From Polytrichum commune (lineage: Eukaryota; Streptophyta; Polytrichopsida; Polytrichales; Polytrichaceae): a stretch of DNA of 64,000 nt. The first letter of the stretch is position 1; the number at the start of each line of letters is the position of its first letter. The notes beneath the pieces were generated by a model, which saw nothing but the letters and a program-made list of their open reading frames with translations, ran no database searches and was not told where the DNA came from. A program made the position numbers and the translations under genes. Where the stretch lies: assembly GCA_950295325.1 (NCBI GenBank), contig OX485809.1, positions 2,480,001 through 2,544,000 of the forward strand, read 5' to 3'. This document shows positions 1 to 10,705 of the stretch, piece after piece.

Positions 1-330
1 CAATCAATAGCACTTGGATATTATTTAAAGGGGATTGCTATTTCCACACCTTTTTTGGCTAGATTCACACATTTTTGCCGGTTCAATTGCCGTGTCACTG
101 AGGCGCTATATAAGAGATTCTTCATGGTGCATCCGGACCGTTGATCCACCAAGGCCCATCCAATAGCCTCAATGATCCTAGGTGGCGGTGGGGTGGGGGG
201 CGGGGGTGGTGCTTGCCACCAAGGCGGGGTGGGGCCGTGGGCCTCATGTCTTTTTTGGGGAGGCCGGATTTAGGGTGGTGTCGGGCCTAGTGGCTAGGCG
301 GGCCCAGTGGCTAGGCCTACTTATTATATA
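1..330. other. Left flank of the transposon nest
   Basis: No gene is visible. A string GGGGATTGCTATTTCC at 30-45 resembles the terminal GGGGAGTGCTATCTT of the transposon family to the right, so an element end may lie here. The 9 bp before it do not match the 9 bp after the outer element's right end (13251-13259), so the pairing is not proven. Positions 180-300 are GC-rich with G runs. Confidence 0.3.
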
Positions 331-534
331 ACTAGTTGGTTATCCTTACTCTACTTACTAAATAACTAGTTGGTTACCCTTACTCTACTTACTAAATGAC
401 TAGTTGGTTACCCTTACTCTACTTACTAAATAACTAGTTGGTTACCCTTACTCTACTTACTAAATGACTAGTTGGTTATCCTTCCTCTACTTACTAATTA
501 ACTAGTTGGTCACCCTTACTTTAATGACATTATG
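331..534 (+). repeat. 34-bp minisatellite, six units
   Basis: Six tandem units begin with actagttggt at 331, 365, 399, 433, 467 and 501, exactly 34 bp apart, and differ by a few bases each. The last unit start (501-519) is repeated as a perfect 19-bp inverted copy at 614-632, so the array ends in a stem with a loop of about 95 bases. Confidence 0.9.
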
Positions 535-643
535 TTGTAATTCTATGCTATATGATTGTGGATAGTCTGCTTCCTTGCAATGGTTGTAACATGATAGCCT
601 ACCAAAATACCAAGTAAGGGTGACCAACTAGTCATGAGCTAGA

Positions 644-937
644 ATGAATAGACGTGTTCCTCGAATGACGGGAGTGGACCTATCAGATACAACAAGAAAT
701 TTGACATACGAAGATATTGTGGCATGCGAAATGATAACGGAAGATGTCTTCGAACATCAAACTCCTACATCTGAAGCTCAACCACATATCGTCTCTGAAT
801 GCAATGAGGACGATGAAGAGGAGGAAAATTATGACAAAGGCATTGACGAAGAGCAAGCTACACAATACGAAAAAGAAGAACAATCTTCTGAGGCAGAGAT
901 GGAGGTAGGTTGTACGAACGAAATTGTAAGAGAATAA
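644..937 (+). CDS. Small acidic ORF at the left of the outer element, unrecognised
   Basis: A 97-residue reading frame, rich in Glu and Asp in its second half. Its last third (about 860-930) recurs in inverted form at 7975-8030 in the inner element, so it belongs to the transposon family and not to a host gene. It may be the first coding or leader exon of one of the two transposon genes. No domain is recognised. It could equally be chance coding in a leader. Confidence 0.3.
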   Translation: MNRRVPRMTGVDLSDTTRNLTYEDIVACEMITEDVFEHQTPTSEAQPHIVSECNEDDEEEENYDKGIDEEQATQYEKEEQSSEAEMEVGCTNEIVRE

Positions 938-1570
938 TTTTAAAATGAAAATAAATTTGGAGGTATGTAATGTATACTATATTATACATGCCGAGAATAC
1001 GATTCCAACGATATATAGCATAAACAAAATCATTTTGTTTTGCATGTTTTAGAGCCAAAAAATAATTAGAGCATCCTAGATTCTTCTAAAATCTTCAAAA
1101 AATGAAGATTTTATGCAAGAAATCTAACCATATTAATTTCAATAGACTTTGACGATTTATGTAAAATTGATATTATCTCCACAAATTCTGAAAAAAAATT
1201 AGAGTAAATGGTTAGGCTATAATCTATGGACTTTATTTGTAGAAATAAATCAGAATATTTGAAAACGTTATAGCAAAGATTCCATAGACTAAAATCTACC
1301 AATTTTGTATTTGTTTTTTTTTTTTTTTATGAGTCCGACTTACCCTAATATCTTGGAGCCGTACTCTTTCTATTGTCTTCAGTCCTTCTCTTTCGAAGTG
1401 CGGCGGCAACAACATACGCAACAAGGAAGAGCGCGCAACATGGAGGAACCTGATGTTGTCACAGCTTCCAAGCGGCGACGTGGGCACATAGATACAACGA
1501 GCAAGAGCGACAAAGAAACTGTAACTCCGGAAAGCGACTCGAATCAAGGTGCATTTCTCTTCCAAATGGG

Positions 1571-2400
1571 TAGCCGTTAACGGCCACCCTTTCTATGATG
1601 CCAACTTCAGTGTTCTAGTCTAGGGTGGCCGTCAACGGCCACCCTTTGTATAATGCTAACTTCTTTGTTCTTGGGTTTCAGTCTTCATTTAACAACACAA
1701 CTTCTTTTAAATAAAATCACATATATACATAAATTTCTTATCTTTATTCCATCTAAAAGTGTGGCCGTCCACACTTGGTTGCCTCTCAGATTTATAAGTA
1801 TATGTGTTTTCTTCTTCATGTATACACCAATTTTCTTAATTTCTTTTTCCTTTAACAAGGGTGGTCGTTGACGGCCACTCTTATTGAAATTTCAAATTCT
1901 TTTATATATGTGTTTCTTTCTTAATGTATACACTTATTTCCTTCAATGTATTTCCTCCAACAAGACTGGCCGTTAACGGCCACCCTCATTAAAATTTCAG
2001 ATTGTTTTTTATATGTGTCTCTTTCAGAATGTATTCATTCATTTCCTTCGATTTATTTCTTTCAACAAGGGTGGCCGTTAATGGCCATCGTCATTGAATT
2101 TTATTTTTTTTATATATGTTTCTTTCATTATGTATTCACTCATTTCTTTCGATTTATTTTCTTCAACAAGGTTGGCCGTTAACGGCCACCTTCATTGAAA
2201 TTTCATATTATTTTTTATATGTGTTTATTTCTTCATGTAAATATTCATTTATTTAATGTTTTGTCCTTCAACAAGGGTGGCCGTTAACGGCCACCTTTAT
2301 TGAAATTTCATATTATTTGTTATATGTGTTTTTTCCCTCATGTATACATTCATTTCATGAAATTTTGGTCCTTTAATAAAGGTTGTCGTTAACGGCCACC
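1571..2400. repeat. Subterminal array with palindrome GTGGCCGTTAACGGCCAC
   Basis: Copies of the 18-bp palindrome, or near matches, begin at about 1571, 1625, 1861, 1965, 2071, 2171, 2277 and 2382. The last six are spaced 104, 106, 100, 106 and 105 bp. Between them lies T-rich sequence with recurrent tatgtgtttcttt and caacaag strings. No splice or coding pattern fits; the repeated peptides read here are a by-product of the repeat. Regularly spaced palindromes ahead of a transposon gene suggest binding sites for the transposase or a regulator. Confidence 0.85.
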
Positions 2401-2548
2401 CTTATTGAACTTTCAATTTTATTTTCATATGTGGTTTTTCTTTTATGTATATTCTCATTTTCATAAATGTTTTTGCATTTTGTTTTAGTTTACATATGTG
2501 ATTTTTTTCATATGTATATATTGCTTTTAATTTGTTTTTGGTTTTGAT

Positions 2549-4484
2549 ATGGGTGATAATTTTTGTGCTTTAGACATGGAAGTTGTACCTCTTTATGAAG
2601 ATCAATTGGAGTTGCAATTACATGCATTTTTTAAAAAAGAAACTGTCAATACATCTTCTCGTCTTGAACGGTTGAGGTATCAACCAAGGGCTAAATCAAA
2701 ATTCAACATTTCAGTATGTCGAATGGTTGCATTGCCTGTTGTTAGGCCTTTTTTGAAAAATGACGTTATGAACTTGGCTGCACATTTTGTTGCTTGTGGT
2801 TATATGGAGGGCAATGGTGTTTTTTACGTGGCCTTAGAAAATAATGAGGAAAAAACAATAGATGTTTCAGATAGTATCATTGAATCTTGGAGTGAAAATT
2901 GGGTGCGGGCAAATGATGCCTTTGAAAAACTATTGCAAACTGATGAGAACCTCAAAGTTTTCTCTGGCAAAATGTTCATGGTGCCGGACGGAAACCACCG
3001 TTTGTAATGATGGTTGCCTATTATTAATCGAGATCATACACATGATCATGCTTGGCATTATGCTGTTGAAAATATTATTTTAGACATCAAGGGAGATATT
3101 GCAAGCATGTTGGCAGCTTTACATAAAGTCAATTGGTAATTCCTTCATTCTTCTCTTTTTATTTGTTTGGTTCATTTGGTTTTTTTTTAAATTATTTTTT
3201 TATTGAGTATTTTTTTTCCTTGGCTTATCATTGGTTGTTTTATTTTGTCATGAGGAACCAAAAATCCCATATTTGTACAAATCTTATTCATAAGTTTTTT
3301 CGCATTCAAAGCATTGCAGGGCAACCACTTTCATATTTTGAAAAACTTGTCTCCAAATAAGATCTTACTGCCGTTGATGCCAAACAAAAATCCAAACATA
3401 GGACTTGGTTCACTTTGATCGTTAAGGCTCTTAATGGATTTCTATACCAGGTTATTTTTTCTAAAGTATTCGTTTTTCATGCATTTTTTCCTTTTATATT
3501 TTTTTGTTTTTTTATTTGAATTTCTATAATTATGATTTTTATTGCATCTTATTTTTATTATGTGTGATTTATCATACTATTATATATTTTTTCCTTGGTG
3601 TAGCAAGAGTTGGGAGATGTTGCTGCTACTGCTCAAAGGAAATTTTATGAAAAATACCTTAATCCTGCACATTGGACTTCAAGTGCAGTAGATGAATTTG
3701 TTTCCAAAGCTGTTGAAAGGCTGAGATTGACTTCCCATTCGGAACTGAAGAAACAACTTCCCATTGCAGATCCTAGACATTCTCCTATGTTCTTAGAGCA
3801 GGTGAAGTCTCATTATGAAACTCACAATGAAAATCCTGAGATGACTCAAGAAAAGCTTTGGATGTTAGCAACTTCGGCAATAGACACATCTATGAAGATT
3901 AAGTGGCTAGAGAGATGGAACAGTTCACCTGCTCTTCGTGAGGCTCTCAAGTTTCCAAAACCAAAATTCAATGATATAGAGTTTCCTAAGTGGCTTTATA
4001 AAGCTACTTGGTGGGCTCACGTAATAATCTGTTTTCATTCTATTATTTTTGGTTCATTAATTTTTTGTCTATGTTTTTATTTATACTTAATATGTTTTTA
4101 ATCATTCAATTTTTTTAATCTTTATTTTGTATTTGGCAGTTGGCTATTGAAACCGAGAAGCTCTTTAATGCTACTGTGGCTGATATGCATGTGTCCATCT
4201 ACTATCTTCCAGATAGTATGGATCCTTTGCCCCACTATTTTTTATTATGTGGAGGCAATGCACATATTATTGTGGGATACTGCATTTTTTCATGAATTCG
4301 GTGTACACAAGGGAGTTCACAAAAACCATAACATTGACAAGCAACTCAATTTCAATCCGGCCATGCGAAGGGTGTTTTATAGGTACTTCAAATATGTCTT
4401 ATTTCCTGCTAAAGCCATTTCCAAATCTCCCATTTTTTTGGCTAACTATTTGGATATCGAAAGTGAAGAATGCATGTTCCCAGA
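2549..4484 (+). pseudogene. ParB-like/DNA methyltransferase-like gene, first half (outer copy)
   Basis: Exons inferred from reading frames and GT-AG sites: 2549-3135, 3320-3450, 3604-4020 and 4140-4484 (then broken by the inner element and resumed at 10720). The first exon ends in MFMVPDGNHRL followed by a decayed QTWLPIINRDH stretch. DGNHR is the signature of ParB/sulfiredoxin-fold domains, which in bacteria are often fused to DNA methylases. The third exon (139 codons, in phase) is hydrophilic and helical and is not recognised alone. The copy is broken by in-frame stops just after DGNHRL and in exon 2, and by a frameshift in exon 4. The start ATG at 2549 is conserved in the inner copy. The ParB assignment rests on the motif and on the methylase half downstream. 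Confidence 0.7.
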
Positions 4485-4499
4485 GGGGAGTGCTATCTT

Positions 4500-4556
4500 G
4501 TGAGCGGTGAGCGGTGAGCGGTGAGCAATGAGCGGTAATTTGTGAGCGGTGAAGAA
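4500..4556. repeat. Terminal GAGCGGTGA array (inner element, left end)
   Basis: About six copies of gagcggtga or close variants follow directly inside the left terminus. The same array, reverse-complemented, lies at 10620-10690 (inner right end) and 13186-13240 (outer right end). Its location right behind each terminus marks it as part of the family's ends. Confidence 0.85.
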
Positions 4557-5157
4557 AACAAAATATTTGGTAATAGGACCCCTAGTATCCTATAACCGTG
4601 GCCTAAAGAAATAAATTTTTAGGGTTCAATAATAAGAAGATTGGGGAGGACAAACAATACGAATGCTAGATTGCAAGTGTGAGCAATGAAAAATACCAAT
4701 ATGTACATGACTCGGGGTTGCTAGTATGTGAGCATGCGAGTGTGAACCTGTGAGCCCTCAATTTTTTCCCGGTTATGGTTTGTAAATCCGTTGGGGGCTT
4801 ATGATTGTGGAATTACATGTAAGGGTCTATAGTCAAAATGAACAACAAATGAGAATGTTGCTATAACAATTTTGTATAAAAAACGAACTAATATACATTA
4901 AACTGTTGAAATAATAATAATGTAATTGGAGACAATGTGTAAGCAAACTCATGTTGAAAACAAGTGTAGGATGTTAGAATGTCTCATTATAATACACATC
5001 AATGTAAAATTTGAATACCTCATAATACCATCATAAGGGTGATATTTACGAAGTGCAAAACATAAAGAACAACAAAAGTGAATTGTAGATATAAATCGGG
5101 TAGTAGGTTTAAATTGTTGAAGTTCTTGGAAATCAAATATCAAAAATAAAAAAATAG
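4557..5157 (-). other. 3' untranslated part of the inverted methyltransferase-like gene
   Basis: This stretch is the reverse complement of 12745-13190, the 3' flank of the outer gene copy (for example tttgatttccaagaacttc in both). It contains no coding frame. At about 5158 it is joined directly to exon 4, so the whole second half of the gene is deleted in this copy. The join lies in a T-rich stretch, which suggests a microhomology deletion. Confidence 0.75.
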
Positions 5158-6790
5158 TGGGCACATGATCCATATCATCTGGAAGATAGTTGATGGACAC
5201 ATGCATATTAGCCACAGTAGCATCAAAGAGCTTCTCGGTCTCAATAGCCAACTGCCAAATACAAAATAAACATTAGAAAAATTGAATGATTGAAAAAAAA
5301 AAAAAATTCAAAAAACATAGACAAAAAATTATCACTTGAGCCCACCAAGTAGCTTTATCAAGTCACTTAGGAAACTCTATATCTTTGAATTTTGGTTTCG
5401 GAAACTTGAGAGCCTCACGAACAGTAGATGATTTGTTCCACCTCTCAAGCCACTTAATCTTCATAGATGTATACATTGCCAAAGTTGCTAACATCCAAAG
5501 TTTTTTTTGAATCATCTCAGGATTCTCATCGTGAGTTTCATAATGAGACTTCACCTGCTTTAAGAACATAGAGGAATGTCTAGGATCTACAATAGAAAGT
5601 TGTTTCTTTAGTTCCAAATGGGAAGTCAATCCTACCCTCTCTACAACTTTAGAAACAAATTCACCCACTGCACTTGAAGTCCAATGTGTAGAATCAGGGT
5701 ATTTCTCATAAAATTTCCTTTGAGCAGTAGCAGCAACATCTCCCAACTCTTGCTACACCAAGGAAAAAACATATAAGAGTATGATAAATCACACATAATG
5801 AAAATAAGATGTAATAAAACATATAGTTATAGAATTCAAAATAAAAAGAAAAAAAATATACAAGAAAAAAAATGTGAAAACTAATACTTTAGAAAAATAA
5901 CCTAATATAGAAATCTATTAAGAGCCTCAACTGTAAAAGGGAACCAAGTTCTATATTTGGATTTTTATTTGGCATTAGCGGCAGTAAGATATTTTTTGGA
6001 AACAACTTTTTAAAAATATGAAAGTGGTTGTCCAACAATACTTTGAATGCGGCAAAGCTTATGAACAAGATTCGTACAAACATGGGATTTTTAGTTCCTC
6101 ATGACAAAATAAAACAACCAATAATAAGCCACGGAAAAGAAATATACAATAAAAAATAAACTTAAAAGAAAACCAAATGAATCGAACAAATAAAAAGAGA
6201 AGAATGAAGAAATTACCACTTCATGTGAAGTTGCCAACATAGTTACAATATCTCGCTTGACGTCCAAAATAATACTTTCAACAGCATAATGTCAAGCATG
6301 ATCATGTATATGATCTCGATTAATAATGGGCAACCATGTTTGCAAACGGTGGTTTCCATCCCACATCATAAACATTTTGCGAGAGAAAACTTTGAGGTCC
6401 TCATCAGTTTGCAATATTTTTTCAAAGGCATCATTTGTCCGTACCCAATTTTTCACTCCATGATTCAATGATATTATCGGTAACATCTATTGTTTTCCCC
6501 TCATTGTTTTCCAAGGCTACGTAAAAAACCCCGTTGCCCTCCATATAACCACAAGCAACAAAATGTGTAGCCAGGTTTATAACGTTATTTTTCAAAAAAG
6601 ACCTAACAATAGGCAATGCAACCATTCGACATAGTGGAATGCTGAATTTTAATTTTGCCCTTGATTGATACCTCAACCGTTCAAGACGGGAAGATATGTT
6701 GACAGTTTCTTTCTTAAAAATGCATGCAATTGCAATTCCAATTGATCTTCAGAAAGATGTACAACTTCCAAATCTAAATCACAAAATATC
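5158..6790 (-). pseudogene. ParB-like/methyltransferase-like gene, internally deleted inverted copy
   Basis: This carries the same exons as 2549-4240 in reverse order: the LAIETEKLF exon at 5158-5250, the QELGDVAATAQRKF exon at about 5347-5755, the PLSYF exon at 5925-6065, and the ParB-like exon at 6210-6790. Here the motif reads MFMMWDGNHRLQTWLP without the stops seen in the other copy, which shows the ancestral frame through the ParB-like box. The first exon has a small deletion near its start. The methylase half is absent because exon 4 is fused to the 3' flank. Such internal deletions are usual in Mutator families. Confidence 0.75.
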
Positions 6791-6944
6791 ATCCATATGA
6801 AAGATAAAACTAAATTAAAAGAAATATATACATATGAAAGAAATCACATATGCAAACTAAAATAATATACAAAAATATTTATGAAAGTGAAAGTATACAT
6901 AAGGAAAAATCACATATAGAATAGAATCTGAAATTTCAATATGG

Positions 6945-7560
6945 ATGGCTATTAACGGCCACCCTTGTTGGAGGAAAAAAAATGAAGGAAATAACTGTAT
7001 ACATGAAGAAAGATACATATATAGAAAATAATATAAAATTTTAATAAGGGTTGAAATGACTGTATACATGAAAAAAAATACATATATAGAAAAAAATATG
7101 AAATTTTAATAAGGGTGGAAATGAGTGTATACATGAAAAAATAAACTTATATACCAATAAATTTGATATGCAACCAAGGGTGGCCGTTAACAGCCACACT
7201 TTTAGATGGAACATACATAACAAATATATGTATATATGTGATTTTATTTCAAAGAAATTATGTTGTTAAATGAAGATTGAAACTCAAGAAGGGATACCCT
7301 AAACTAGAAAATAGAAGTTAGCATCATACAAAGGGTGGCCGTTAACGGCCACACTTTTAGATGGAACATACATAAGAAATATATGTATATATGTGATTTT
7401 ATTTCAAAGAAATTATGTTGTTAAATGAAGACTGAAACCCAAGAATGGGTACCCTAAACTAGAAAATAGAAGTTAGCATCATACAAAGGGTGGCCGTTCA
7501 CGGCCATCCTAAACTAGAACACAGAAGTTGGCATCATAAAAAGGGTGGCCGTTAACGGCT
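6945..7560. repeat. Inverted copy of the palindrome array
   Basis: Near matches to GTGGCCGTTAACGGCCAC occur at about 6945, 7182, 7335, 7490 and 7545. The array is shorter and less regular than that at 1571-2400. A segment of about 150 bp beginning near 7182 (ggtggccgttaac, acacttttagatgg) is repeated directly at 7335, so this array has changed by local duplication and deletion. Confidence 0.8.
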
Positions 7561-8044
7561 ACCCATTTGGAAGAGAAATACACTTTGATTTGAGTCACTT
7601 TCCGGAGTTGCTATAACGTTTTCAAATATTCTAATTTATTTCCGAAAAAAGTCAAGTACATAGATTATAGCCTTGTCATTCACTCCAATTGTTTTCAGAA
7701 TTTTTGGAGATGATATCAATTTTACATAAATCGCCAAAGTCTATTAAAATTAATATGATTAGATTTCCTGCATAAAATCTTCATTTTTTGAAGATTTTAG
7801 AAGAATCTAAGATGCTCTAATTGTTTTTTTGGCTCTAAAACATGCAACACAAAATCATTTTGTTTATGCTATATACCGTTGGAATCGTATTATCGGCGTG
7901 CACAATATAGTATACATTACATATCTCCAAATTTATTTTGATTTTAAAGTTATTTTCTTACGATTTCGTTCGTACAACCTACCTCCATCTCCGCCTCAGA
8001 AGATTGTTCTTCTTTTTCGTATTGTGTGGCGTATTTCTCCATGG
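7561..8044. other. Shared 5' region between the two divergent transposon genes
   Basis: This is homologous in reverse to 860-1560. The match ends near 8035, at cacacaatacg on the - strand, where the transposase sequence begins on the + strand. The likely divergent promoter region of the inner element lies here, or a deletion has joined the two parts. No clear TATA box was picked out. Confidence 0.4.
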
Positions 8045-9789
8045 TTGCACGTGAGCGTACATGTCTTTTCCATTGGTCTACGAGCTTGGATAAGATGACC
8101 CAAAAATATATCAAACCATCCTTGCAGTTTCAACACAAGTAATTATGCAAGGATTACAAAGACGCGAAAACAATGGACGACGCCGAGACTAAGTATCATG
8201 TGATTCGTTATTGGTGGTTGTCATCCAGATCTGCCTCGGAAGAAGGCATTGTTGGCCTTTCAAAGTGGTTGGGTTTTTAGCACTTTCGTTACAAACAATG
8301 GGGTGGTCATATATTATTTGTAAGTACATATCAAAATTGAATATTCAATGTCATTCATTTTTCTTCCATTTTTAAATATATCTTATATTTTTATTATCCT
8401 CATATTTGTGTGTTGTTCATAGGATATGACAATATAACAACGTGCGGAAATGCCAACATGCAACCTTGCAGAGACTATGCACAAAAAATGGCTCCAACAA
8501 TCCGGCAACAAGATGACTTGTTTATATGAAGCTACAGTGGATGACATGATCCGTGCCTTCATGCAAACTACAAATTACCAGACATGGTTGAAAGGGGGTC
8601 TGATGGTAAAGGTCTTGATTCGGCATCCTTGAAACTCAAAGCGGCTGCCAGGTGTGGAGATCCAAAAATGTTGGCTGATGCCATGAAGTCTTATCTAGGG
8701 GCAGAAGACGTCAATACTAGAGATTGTGCATTGGAAGGGTCAGAGCTCTTTGGTTCCACGAAACGCAAACTCAACCTATCACTGGGTGTTAATTGTGACT
8801 CTCATCGACCCGACAAAGTGAACTATTTCATTCCTCATCCCAACACCCGAGCAACTCGTCAACGCATAGAGGAATCGTTGAATTTTGCAATTCATGGTGT
8901 GGCTCATACCACATCTGTGTTAGAGACTGATTGTCTTGCTTCTAAGTGGCACATTGCAAGATTGCCACCCAACTCAGCAAAACGATGTTGGGTACTGCAA
9001 GCCATTACAGGGACTGTGTACAATACCAAAGTCGGGATTGGAAAACATGGCACACCTGCTCCAACATACAAAGGGCTCAAGAAGGAATTTTGCTCACCCA
9101 ACAATGTGGAGTATGAATTTTGGTTTTGCCTTGACGATATTAAGCATTGTGTGAGTGGCAGTATGAAGAAATATGTGTTGGTTTGGCCTATAGTACCCAA
9201 CATGTGGCCGGTGAAGATAGGTACCAATCTATCGAGAGAGGAGGTTCTGGCACTTGAAGATGCTGAATTTCAACTACAGCAGAGGGAGGCATTGTCCCCT
9301 TGTCGTAGGCTTTCAACAATCGCAACTCTTCCCAACCCTTGCTCGCATTTTTGTATGCCACCAAACCCGGACGTCCACTCTACATTCAGGTTTGGGAAGA
9401 CAGTGCGTCGTAATCCAACAGCACCGCTAGCGGATCACAAAAACAAATGGAAAAGCACCGGACTCATGGAAGATTACTATGTGGTTGGGATCATTGCCAT
9501 TCCATATCCGGGCTTTGGAGTGATAATAAACATTGTCTCCAAGCAGGATATCACCTACCATGTCACAATTGGCGACATCCCGCATTGCACATGCCCGGAT
9601 TTCACGAAAATGTCATCTCATGCATCGGGAAAAAAAGGAAAATGGGTGTATTGTAAACATCTTTATTATGTGTTTAGATTTTTGTGCAAGGTGGATTACG
9701 TGAGTGACAAGTTCATTCATGCACCTACATATACATATAATGAGGTCATGCAACTACTTGAACTTGCTGATATTGTAAAATGTGAGTAG
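8045..9789 (+). pseudogene. SWIM-domain Mutator-like transposase, 5'-truncated
   Basis: The frame begins within ARERTCLFHWSTSLDKMTQK, continues through CNLAETMHKKWLQQSGNK and ends with a long open stretch (8584-9789, 401 residues). The C-terminal end holds a SWIM zinc motif: CTC at the start of the motif and CKH about 30 residues later, typical of Mutator and FAR1-type transposases. A probable intron runs from about 8313 to 8423. The copy is broken: stops occur near 8149 and 8278, and there is a one-base shift near 8595. The catalytic DDE part upstream is not present. The 9-bp target duplication of the element supports the Mutator call; without it this would be only a SWIM protein. Confidence 0.65.
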
Positions 9790-10042
9790 TATTGCAAGTG
9801 TTCTATTAAGCAACATATATTTGAATGTCAATAAATGGCATGTTTTGGTTTGGATTATTATAACAAAAATTAGTTATGGACTGAAAGTCTTTCAAATGAT
9901 TCAGTAACTTCAATTCTATTTAGACTACGACCCAACCGTGAGCGGTTTGATTGAATCACACAGATAAATAATAACAAGTTTCTAAAAATAAAAAATAATT
10001 GACAAGATTCTACGTACATCCGCGTAGCAACCTTTTCTTGGT
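9790..10042 (+). other. Transposase 3' flank, first copy
   Basis: Positions 9720-9910 (end of the transposase and its 3' flank) are repeated with changes at 10304-10500, including the coding tail and the TAG stop. A tandem duplication of the transposase 3' end, split by a small insertion, explains this. Confidence 0.7.
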
Positions 10043-10183
10043 ATCCGCCTATAGATTATTCCTACTTTATCATTAACTCAATTTGGGATAGCACCAGTCA
10101 ATGTAACCAACCGGATTCGAACCCGGGTTGATCCAGACCTAATACCGGTCTCTTACACAACTCGCATCTATAGGCGGATGTCT
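10043..10183 (-). repeat. Possible tRNA-derived SINE or small MITE
   Basis: On the - strand the string GGGTTCGAATCC matches a tRNA B box exactly, and about 35-45 bases upstream a weak A-box-like tagatgcgagttg is seen. The segment is bounded by an inverted repeat ATCCGCCTATAGAT (10043 onwards and near 10170-10183). A SINE would explain the B box; a MITE would explain the inverted ends. No intact cloverleaf was found, so this is not called as a tRNA gene. Confidence 0.4.
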
Positions 10184-10303
10184 CAAAATCTAGTAGCTAC
10201 CTACATATTGACTATTTCTAATATCTAATTTCCTTGCTTTTGTAGATTGTGGGCCTTAACTGAGCCCGTGAGTGGTTTGAGTGGTTTGAGTGGTTCACAA
10301 TTA

Positions 10304-10600
10304 TGATACCTACATATACGTATAACGAGGTTATGCACCTACTTGAACTTGTTGGTGTTGTGAAATGTGAGTAGTTGTACAAGTGTGGGTTGTAACTACA
10401 TGTATAAGGATGTCAATAAATGACATGTATTGGTTTGGATTATTATAATAAAAATCAGCAATGGATTGAAAGTGTTTAAAATGATCCATGGTAATAGGAT
10501 CCTTTCACGTGTGCTTCATTTAAAATACTGGCAATTTACAATTGAAAATATATAATTAATTTGTCAAAATTCTGGTTATGTACCCTAAATCCGTATGTCT
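10304..10600 (+). repeat. Second copy of the transposase 3' end
   Basis: This copy repeats the transposase tail (YTYNEVM, LLELV..VKCE) and the 3' flank. Its part from 10390 to 10590 matches 13257-13465 closely, down to a shared gtaccctaaa. The three related pieces show that several members of the family have inserted into or recombined with each other here. Confidence 0.75.
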
Positions 10601-10619
10601 TTACTAAATTTGGAGTCAT

Positions 10620-10705
10620 TGCTCATATGTTACTGCTCATTGCTCATGTGTTACTGCTCACCGCTCACCGCTCACTGCTCATCGCTCATAAGATAGCTTC
10701 CCTCT
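10620..10705. repeat. Terminal gctcaccgctca array (inner element, right end)
   Basis: Seven to eight variants of gctcaycg precede ATAAGATAGCTTCCCTCT, the inner element's right terminus. The array is in opposite orientation to that at 4500-4556. Confidence 0.8.

Larger units (their letters stand above)
860..8030. repeat. Giant imperfect inverted repeat (arms 860-4240 and 5158-8030)
   Basis: The peptide MALKHA.QN.FVYAIYRWNR reads on the - strand near 1058 and on the + strand at 7829. The palindrome arrays (1571-2400 and 6945-7560) and the gene exons (2549-4240 and 5158-6790) are likewise mirrored. The arms are about 3 kb each, with about 0.9 kb between them. They arise because an inner element of the same family inserted in the opposite orientation. 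The arms are visibly diverged by substitutions and indels, so this is not a fresh duplication. Confidence 0.9.
4485..10705 (-). mobile_element. Inner Mutator-like element, two divergent genes
   Basis: The 15-base string tgttcccagagggga occurs at 4475-4489 and again at 10705-10719, directly flanking the insert. A 9-bp duplication gttcccaga (4476-4484 and 10706-10714) fits the 9-bp target duplications of Mutator elements. Removing the insert and one copy rejoins the reading frame FPEG-IMKSW of the outer gene. The left end GGGGAGTGCTATCTT and the reverse complement of the right end, AGAGGGAAGCTATCTT, are imperfect terminal inverted repeats followed by GAGCGGTGA arrays. Inside lie a methyltransferase-like gene remnant (- strand), a palindrome array and a SWIM transposase remnant (+ strand). 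The element is about 6.2 kb and is decayed. Confidence 0.8.

Noticed and set aside
1946-2182. Frames encoding repeated QQGWPL peptides
   Set aside because: They are translations of the non-coding palindrome repeat; the same DNA is read on both arms in different frames with no conservation of protein.
8904-9227. 107-residue ORF on the - strand
   Set aside because: It is the antisense shadow of the SWIM transposase frame.
10100-10140. A tRNA gene on the - strand
   Set aside because: A B box is present but acceptor, D and anticodon stems do not form a cloverleaf; better explained as a SINE remnant or chance in a MITE.
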